64,000 nt of DNA from contig OY735206.1 of NCBI GenBank assembly GCA_963457665.1, positions 54,042,984 to 54,106,983 on the forward strand. The letters run 5' to 3'. The position numbers and the translations under genes were made by a program. The notes under the pieces were generated by a model. The model was not told the DNA's origin. It saw only the letters and a list, made by a program, of their open reading frames with translations, and did not search any database. Each line of letters starts with the position of its first letter. Within the stretch, counting starts at the first letter, position 1. Source of the DNA: Thysanoteuthis rhombus (lineage: Eukaryota > Mollusca > Cephalopoda > Oegopsida > Thysanoteuthidae). Shown piece after piece: positions 56,950 through 64,000 of this stretch.

Positions 56950-57005
56950 CAACCTCCTCATTTCTTGACTATGCCCGGTTTGGGCGAAACGTCGATATTA
57001 AAGAT
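56950..57005 (+). mobile_element. Penelope-like / hammerhead-like motif (degenerate)
   Basis: TTGACTA is followed by a perfect hairpin GCCC-GGTTT-GGGC (56973-56985) and then GAAACGTCGA. This matches the layout of hammerhead stem II plus GAAAC, but the first core strand has two changes from CUGANGA. The motif ...GGGCGAAACGTCG is a familiar tail of retroelement copies. No reverse transcriptase is nearby. Confidence 0.35.
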
Positions 57006-57134
57006 ATATTTGGACAGCAAACCTTCTGATATTGTCATTTCACTATCATACATATATATAGCAACTAAAATTTCTTCAATTAAGTCTTTTGTTTTATTTA
57101 TTCCACTTGAGCTGAAGCCCGACCTGCAAATTAT

Positions 57135-57345
57135 ATTAATGTTCTTTCTACTTTTCCAGTGTATTATGCCGTCTTTCGGCCTTTTGAATGCATTATGTCA
57201 TATGTTTTCTTATGGCTTGTTCAAATGTATTTTTATACAGTTTTCTTGCTTTTCAAATGTATTGTGTTATACATTGTCTTTCTACTTTTTAATATATTGT
57301 GTTATTCATTGTCTTACTTCTTTTAATGAAAAGTTCTTAAGTGGT
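57135..57345. repeat. Degenerate tandem repeat, unit about 50 bp
   Basis: CTTTTCCAGTGTATTATGCC, CTTTTGAATGCATTATGTCA, CTTTTCAAATGTATTGTGTT and CTTTTTAATATATTGTGTTA are successive variants of one core, each followed by a TTGTCTT-like stretch. The 130-codon hydrophobic plus-strand frame at 56965-57357 translates this repeat and is probably not a gene. Confidence 0.6.
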
Positions 57346-57559
57346 TATACAGTCTGATTTTTTCAGGACTAAAAAACTTAGCGTTTCTATTGAGAATTAT
57401 AATGCATTTAAAATTGTGGGTGTATTTTCAATTAAAAATATGTGATTTCATCTGTGGGAATGTCAAAAATAACTCGACTTAATCGCTTTTTAACATATCA
57501 GTCTGGTTCATTTTAAAACATACCTCTGCTAACACTATTATCAGGGCAAATAATTGTTT

Positions 57560-58310
57560 AAGGATCCACCCCAAATCTAATCGGATCTTTCCTAGCCTAG
57601 TGTCCACCCTTCCTCAAAATATCATTGAAATTCCTCATGAAGTTTTTGGGATTTTGTGTGCACAAACATTACATTTTGGCGATATTATGTGCTTTGGACA
57701 TATAAGTACAACGCATGAGGAGTAATTGTGCATGGATCTGCTAAAAAATTTGATATATTCTTACGTATTCTATCAATCATCTTTCCACAAAATATAATTG
57801 AAATTTATTGAGAACTCTTTGGGATATCGTGTGAACAGTCATGTGCGTATACATAACTGTAATTGAGAAGATTAGTCCAAAAATAACCTCCTCTTTCTTG
57901 TCCCATTTCCCACCCTTCCACAAAATGTTATTGGTATCCATTCAGTACTTTCGGAGATATCGAGTGGACAGACATTGAATTTGGGCGATTTCATGTGGTT
58001 TAAACAAATAATTACGACGAAGAGGAGATGATTCTGCATTGATATCATTGAAATTCATTGTGAAAATCTGGAGATATCTCACGGACAGAAAAAAACAAAA
58101 TTGACAATATCATGTTGTTTTTACATATTGCTGCAACGTTGGGGAGATAATTATGCATGGATCCGCTTCAAAATTCAATCAATTCTTTCATAGCCTATTA
58201 TACATCCTTCCAGAAAATTTAATTGAAATTTATTGAGAATTTCTGATTATATCGTGTGAACAGGCATGAGCATATAGATAAATGCAATTGAAAAGAAAAC
58301 GGGAAAATAC
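57560..58310 (+). repeat. Tandem-like array of 130-180-bp diverged units
   Basis: The core CCTTCCACAAAATATAATTG, AAATTTATTGAGAAC and GGAGATATCGTGTGAACAG recurs at about 57605, 57781, 57911, 58040 and 58205. Each core is followed by a CAT...ATA block and TTGCATGGATC-type sequence. The motif AAATTCATTGAGTACTTTCGGAGATATCG is of a kind seen in repeats of many invertebrates. No coding function is evident. Confidence 0.75.
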
Positions 58311-58364
58311 CTCTCCATCAAGAGAAAATTCCTGTATCTGCCCCAATTCTTTCCTAGTCCATAT

Positions 58365-58545
58365 ACGTTAAACTAATTCCTTAGTTTGCGTCCTATTTGT
58401 TTTTTGGGGAAAAAAACTGAAGGTGAGAAAACTATCTTATTCACTGGTCCACCTTTCCTGAATATTTTGATCAATCGTACTTCAGCATGACATGCAGCCA
58501 AGAGACATGGTGGTTTCTATTGGTTGACTAACTAGCCCTGTTTCT
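58365..58545 (+). repeat. Dispersed repeat, family B (copy 6, 3' half)
   Basis: AACTAATTCCTTAGTTTGCG, TCCTATTTGTTTTTTGGGG, TTATTCACTGG, ATTTTGATCAATCGT, GACATGCAGCCAAGAGACA, TTTCTATTGGTTGACTAACT and AGCCCTG match the 3' half of 6147-6606. The 5' half lies separately, 220 bp downstream. Confidence 0.65.
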
Positions 58546-58761
58546 CTCTTTTTAAGGATTCATGGAATAAGCATCGAAGTAGGAATCGAGGCAAATGTCT
58601 AACTGCGATTCCATCATTATATCATCGTATCAGATAATTCCTTTAGATAGCTGTATTAATTCAATAAAATCTCATTCAAAGCGGAAGCATATTGACTGGT
58701 AACTTTTTTAATTGGTACACTAAAATCTATGTTAGAATGAGCATGAATATCACCAGAACTT

Positions 58762-59166
58762 GGGAACCGACAACTAAAATCATCAACATCAATTTACTCA
58801 ACATCAACATAGGATTCTTTATTTTTTAAGTTGGTCTTGCTGTCTCGCTGGCTGATTGGTTGGCCGTGTATGTATCATGCGTACAGGCTGCACCAATGGA
58901 ACTAGAAGGATGAACATTTAAACACTTACTTCTTATTATGTATGGAAAAAAGCTCTTTTATCGTTCTTAAATTTTCTTAATGATAGACTTATAGTGGGGA
59001 TTCAGTTAACAATGTAAGTGTATACTAAATTGGTCTCTTAGCTTGTGTTCATGATTGTTTTGTTTTTTAAATTTGTACTCTTTTTGTTATCACCACCCAA
59101 CAAAAGGTGAGAGAAGTAACATATTCATAGATCACACCTTTCCCAATCTTTTAATTTTCTCCTCTG
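58762..59166 (+). repeat. Dispersed repeat, family B (copy 7, 5' half and middle)
   Basis: GGGAACCGACAACTAAAATC, TCAACATAGG, AAGTTGGTCTTGCTGTCTCG, ATGTATCATGCGTACAGGCT, ACTTCTTATTATGTATGG, TTCAGTTAACAATGTAAGTG and CAAAAGGTGAGAGAAGTAAC match the family. It carries a small internal duplication of ATCAACAT. Confidence 0.7.
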
Positions 59167-59173
59167 TCTGAAA

Positions 59174-59479
59174 GTAGGGCGATCCCTCGAAAAACTTACG
59201 TGAGCCGAAATGGTGCAAGGCGAAAAAACAATTATCACTAATCTATATTGGAATTATTTTTCAACGTTCCAAGATCCCCAAAGTGGTGTCGATGTTATGT
59301 TAGGCTGAGTCGTCGGAAGTCGGGATGATGGGAGATACAAGAGACTGCTGTTTATGGTGTGCGCTGCTGCTATAATTTCTCGTTGCAAAATAAAATCTAA
59401 ATGTTTTTTTCGCTTTTTTTTTTCTTAGAAGCAAAAAAGTGGCGTGAAGCGAACTTTTGGAAAATGTGGGACATCTCTA
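59174..59479. mobile_element. Possible pogo/Tigger-type MITE, 305 bp
   Basis: TA flanks both sides (59174-59175 and 59478-59479). The left end GGGCGATCCCTCGAAAAACT and the right end on minus GAGATGTCCCACATTTTCC are weakly inverted. Subterminal left CTTACGTGAGCCGAA and right (minus) GTTCGCTTCACGCCA also correspond. CCCTCG with nearby GCGAA motifs is typical of Tigger/pogo termini as I know them. The identity of the ends is low. Confidence 0.4.
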
Positions 59480-59749
59480 TTGACATTTATTTCTTTAGTT
59501 AATTAGTTTTATTTTTATTCTATTTTTCCCACGTCTATCGGATTCATTTACCATTCTAAATATCTGAATAATTTTGCATGCATTTGTTATTCCAATAGAC
59601 TCTTTTTTTCAATTGGATTTGGATTTAAATCATTACTACTAATTTCGACTACTATCTAACTTCATCTTTGATTTTCATTTGTTCATGAACTTGAATAAAA
59701 ACCTTTGTCACGCGCAACAAATCTAAATAAAGTAGATCATTATATTTGA

Positions 59750-59750
<1 letters not shown>

Positions 59751-59806
<56 letters not shown>

Positions 59807-59807
59807 T
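59751..59807 (+). repeat. (GAT)n microsatellite
   Basis: About 18 GAT units. The poly-Ser minus-strand frame is an artefact. Family L1F LINEs end in (GAT)n, but the flank here is not LINE. Confidence 0.98.
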
Positions 59808-60424
59808 TTTGCAATACTTATCTCGTAATAAAGTATAAATAATGAAGGATAATTGGTTCACTTATACTACGACACAGAAACAAAATATAAACAAACATGG
59901 GACCGGAGAGAGCACAGAATGAAGAGTGGGTTCTAGGGTTAGATTTGACCTTCCGTCGCGCCTTGAGGTTCCCTTAAAAAAAGAGTAGCTGGACGTTTAC
60001 CAGGTTTCACGAGGTGAAAGTGATTTCGAATCAGACCTAGAGAATATTCTTCATTTCCGATCTACGCTATTCAAAAAACACCCCCCCCCCCTGCGCGCGG
60101 GCTCGTGTGTGTGCGTGTTTATGTGTATTTCATCAAACGCAAATAGATGTAAAGGAAATTTATTTGCTTTTCAATATTTTGAATGTATTTATATCATCAA
60201 ATAAAAAAGGATTTTTCTACATGAGTAAATTTAATTAAGGTACACCCGAAAAATCGTTTACTTCATTTTATGGACGACTATTTCAATAGCGAATTGCACT
60301 TGGATTTGAGTGGACATGCAGAAAAATGTCTACTTCCGAATATTCATGAATAGGCTTTCAACTGATTTATATCACTAATATAAGTTTCAAATCTAAATTA
60401 GATGTACTCATATATAGACATGCA

Positions 60425-60798
<374 letters not shown>

Positions 60799-61558
60799 TA
60801 GGTTGGTGCAAAAATAATGATGGTTTTTGTCATTTTAAACTTTCATGCTTATTTTAGAATAAACTATTAAGTAACTATGTACAAGAAATATACCATTCTA
60901 AAGTGTGAATTTAGCTCTATTTATTTAAGCTGGGTTTTTTTAAAGCTGTCGAATCAAAGATGAAAAAAGACAAATTCGAGCAATTTGGTTGTATGAGGTC
61001 AAAATGGGACGTGAAGTGGCGAAAACTGCTAGCTATACAGCTCAACATTGTTTTTCAAAAATGCGAAACGGAGATGAGAGCCTCAAAGACTTGGACGTTC
61101 TTCTGTGATTAGCGACGTTCAATATTGAGGTGGACCCATACAAAACGATTTGAAATGTTGCAGAGGAACAGTTCAATAGCTGTTTGACATTTGTATCAAA
61201 AAAGTGAAAAAAAAAAAAAGGTAACAGGTCGCGCGAATATCCCAGCAGAAATTGAACAAGTTGGTCTCCGAAACTCTACCTATCCCAGCTTACTCGTCAG
61301 TCACCTCTTCAACCGACTACCACTTTTTCAGGCATTTCGAACCCTTCCTCAAAGGGAAGGTCATTTGTTCCAGGACTTCAGAATTTTATGCTTCTGAAAC
61401 AAATGGCCTTGTTTCTATTTGACATGAGTAGATTCTGGAGGTTCTTATTCCAATGAATGAATTTATTATAAGCTAGGTCATTCGCACGACATTTTTTTTA
61501 CTTTTTTGATACAAAAAGATGATGGTAAAAAATCGCAATTATTTTTGCAGCAACCTAA
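60799..61558 (+). mobile_element. Internally deleted mariner with Hsmar1-like TIRs
   Basis: The left end TAGGTTGGTGCAAAAATAAT and the right end, read on minus, TTAGGTTGCTGCAAAAATAA followed by TTGCGATTTTTTACCATC are close to the known Hsmar1/cecropia-type mariner TIR. The plus strand keeps the N-terminal helix-turn-helix: RQIRAIWLYEVKMGREVAKT, then FSKMRNGDESLKDL, then after a stop VDPYKTI. The C-terminus is also kept: AYSSVTSSTDYHFFRHFEPF, LKGKV, RTSEFYASETNG. About 500 bp of the middle, with the catalytic region, is missing, and stops and frameshifts are present. A TA target site lies at both ends. Confidence 0.9.
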
Positions 61559-61668
<110 letters not shown>

Positions 61669-61669
61669 G

Positions 61670-63440
61670 ACTATAAAGAAACAGTTGTATTTAAATGAAA
61701 TTCATTCTAACATGTTCCGCCTTTCAGTTTTATCAAAGTGGCAATTTCAATAGAAACAGTATTATTCAAAGTTTATTCAAAGTTGTCACTTCAAATAAAC
61801 AAACATTTCAATACTGTTTCATTTATTATATCATATGTACTGAAAAAAAAAGAAGACTATTTAACAGTGTTTACTAGCGAAAAACGTGCGATATATTTCA
61901 TAAAGGAAGAAATTAATGATTGATGTTCATAATGTGCAGTTCATTTCTACATCTTATTTACATTTTCAGGTGGAGAAACATGGCCACTTTTTGGCACTTT
62001 TAATGTTCTAATCTCAAATCTGTTTAGGACGACCATTTTGTGTTCAATTAAGATCCATAGGTTCGTCACCTGTGGTTTGGCATCAGTTCTGAAATCACAT
62101 TTTTTTCTTTGACCTTAAGCGTGAGAATTTGTTTTTTTTAAATCTAACCAAGATTTTACATTACGATGATCTGGTTTCAGTATGTTTGTATGTTTGTTAC
62201 TGTAACAAAACAGAAATTGCACATCGTAGCGAGATTTTTATTAGCGCAGTACCGTAAGAATGTTATAACTTATAAAATAACTTATCAATTTCCCTTTCAA
62301 ATTTACAACTTCATAATATTAGTCCACGATCATTATTCATACCCACATTGATGGTCTATATTTTAATGATCCAATTTCTCAAGGGAGATAACCCCAGGCA
62401 TATCAAATGCTAATTATAAAGTAGTTTATTTCTTCGTACACCAATAAACAGCTGTTTTATTATGTCCCAATATATGCGAACTGGTGTCCATATCTCGGTT
62501 GTTATAGTCACGATTTTTCAGCCATTGTACCCCCCGCCCCCTCCAGGTTCCTGTTGCACTCAGTAACGGTCCTGGAATTTTCAACCGAACCCTTTATTCT
62601 ATCCACAGAATAGAATATTCTTTTGTGTTAACAAAGATCATTGGTTTTTTCAGAGAGTAGACCAGGCTTTCGTGTTAAGTATGATTAAGGAATGCTAACA
62701 CTGGGAAGTTTTTTTATTGCAATGTTTGTAAACTGGAAAGAACGAACTGGTTCGTTGCGATATAAATTCTATTTCGAATGTGTGTTCGGATTTCAGAATC
62801 ATTCGGGCAAAAAATCGATTCCCACCCGGACACTATAATACCACTTAATGGCGAATCAAGACCGAATTTTATTGTCTTAGCCCTCGGTTCATTAACTTAA
62901 TTCATTTTGCAGGGCTTTCATGGTGGGTCGACACTCTGATGTGAACTGACGAGTAGCATCTGCGAGGCAAACTTGAATAATATCCTTCCCTATCTCAAGA
63001 AAAATGGCTTTAATTTTATTGACGTCGGTCAGAAAATCGTGACAAAACTTTAGCTTTGGATAATCAGCAGATTATTAGTATGCATCAGCAGACCGAAATA
63101 TTTGGACTTCGCTCCTCAAAAGAACGAAAATTGGTAGAGATTAAGGGCTCTGTTTCAAATCCAGCGGGTAGTTTGAGCCAGCGTTTCCGACTGCATACTT
63201 TGTCCAGGATAGACTGATGCCATCAATGTTCGAGAATATTCTATTTGTTGAGACGAGCAAATTTTAGCATACAGTGCCTCACAAAACTTTAAGCTCAGGT
63301 GGAACTTTCCCAATCTCAGACAAGAAAATTCCAATTAATTCAGCGTTCTAATCTTTAAGTGGATCACATGTACATCTGGCCTGATCCTAAGTTATACATA
63401 GTTACCTTAACAAAATCAACGTACTTCTAATCACATCTGA
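61670..63440. other. AT-rich DNA, little recognised
   Basis: A mollusc-type AAGGGAGATAAC motif lies at 62381-62392. A weak family C-like fragment (ATCTCGGTTGTTATAGTC) is near 62493. A poly-C run (CCCCCCGCCCCC) is near 62530. The stretch 62700-63440 is less repetitive and slightly higher in CpG, but I find no open frame with recognisable motifs. Confidence 0.45.
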
Positions 63441-63449
63441 TACGAGAAA

Positions 63450-63695
63450 TGTCCGCAGACTATACAGCCATTTTTAATAATTCGAGAACCACTCGCATGG
63501 CCTTGATATAACCTGGCAACCAATCAGAGGGAACTGCATAAATATAGAAAGGCACTCTCCCCTTGGGTTACTCGGTCAGTAGTGAGATGAACTTGTGTAC
63601 TGTGTGTCTGTCGCATTCACAATGACTGAGCGAATCATTCTTCAAATCTCGTGTTGGGCTTTTTGGCAAAACTTCGAATCACCCAAATCTGTCAG
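63450..63695 (+). repeat. Dispersed repeat, family H (copy 2)
   Basis: ATAACCTGGCAACCAATCAG, AGGGAACTGCATA, CACTCTCCCCTTGGGTTAC, TCGGTCAGTAGTGAGATGAA, CTTGTGTACTGTGTGTC and AAATCTCGTGTTGGGC match 1838-2090. The next element starts at its 3' end. Confidence 0.55.
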
Positions 63696-63699
63696 CCCC

Positions 63700-63981
63700 A
63701 GTACCACGACTTTTTATCAAGCGACTTTTTTTATCGAATGGCATTTCATCAAATCGACTTTTGACTGAAGCGACTTTTTATCGAAACAGCTTTTTATCTT
63801 TTTATTTGAATAAACTAAAAAATCAAGAATAAATATGATAAATCAAATACAAAATTTCCATTTAACTCTGGAATTTTTTTTTCATTGAAAAAATCGTTTC
63901 GATGAAACGCCGTTTCAATAAAAAGGCTCTCGATGAGAAGTTGATTCAATAAAATGTCCTCAGATCAAACATTGTAGTACT
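63700..63981. mobile_element. Small TIR MITE with GACTTTTTATCGA subterminal repeats
   Basis: The left end AGTACCACGACTTTTTATC and the right end on minus AGTACTACAATGTTTGATC are inverted. Inside each arm, units of about 17 bp (CGACTTTTTATCGAA, GGCATTTCATCAAATCGA; on minus GGACATTTTATTGAATC, CGTTTCATCGAAACG) repeat four or more times in inverted orientation. It is about 280 bp with no coding capacity. Superfamily unresolved. Confidence 0.7.
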
Positions 63982-64000
63982 ATCGACCCCCTACGGTCTA

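Noticed and set aside
56965-57357. 130-codon hydrophobic frame resembling a membrane protein
   Set aside because: The hydrophobic part translates a T-rich degenerate tandem repeat, and its start overlaps a retroelement-like motif.

Overview
The window is AT-rich animal nuclear DNA, almost entirely non-coding and built from transposon remnants, SINE-like repeats and long simple repeats. There is no operon, no rRNA gene and no CRISPR array. I found no complete protein-coding gene. Most open frames over 60 codons are chance runs or translations of microsatellites such as (AT)n, (ATT)n, (CT)n and (TATG)n.

The organism is probably an invertebrate. A mollusc is my best guess. The grounds are several RTE/Jockey-like LINE 3' ends, mariner and hAT MITEs, tRNA-headed SINEs, and three copies of the motif GGGAGATAA/TTATCTCCC, which I remember as frequent in mollusc repeats. 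The common octopus/squid SINE was not seen, so a coleoid cephalopod is not favoured. This is inference, not identification.

Layout: 0.3-0.7 kb is a polypyrimidine tract. 1.8-7.1 kb holds degenerate AT tandem repeats, a TIR element and dispersed repeats. 7.9-8.1 kb is a LINE tail. 8.5-11.1 kb has dispersed repeats and two tRNA-Ser-like SINE heads. 15-20 kb has a composite SINE, a mariner remnant and two LINE 3' ends, one of which (19.3-19.7 kb) keeps a nearly open C-terminal reading frame. 20.9-25.4 kb holds fragments of a second LINE family. 25.0-27.1 kb has ATT/GTT arrays, a G-rich tract and a 255-bp palindrome. 27.2 and 29.5 kb carry a mariner MITE and a hAT MITE with target duplication. 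31.5-39.2 kb is dominated by (TA)n tracts. 41.3-42.2 kb is a degenerate AT satellite. 42.2-51.1 kb mixes LINE, SINE and inverted-repeat elements. 52.3 kb is a second hAT MITE. 57.5-58.3 kb is a tandem-like array. 60.5-61.7 kb is a (TA)n, LINE, mariner, (TG/TA)n mosaic, and 63.7 kb is another MITE.

The one place that looks like part of a host gene is 32.04-32.66 kb. It is richer in G+C and CpG than its surroundings. It contains a short ATG-initiated reading frame of 12 GC-rich codons (32425-32460) that ends exactly at a consensus splice donor (GTGAGT) and has an in-frame stop just upstream. If real, it is the first coding exon of a plus-strand gene whose remaining exons lie more than 31 kb downstream, and most of the window would be 5' flank and first intron.
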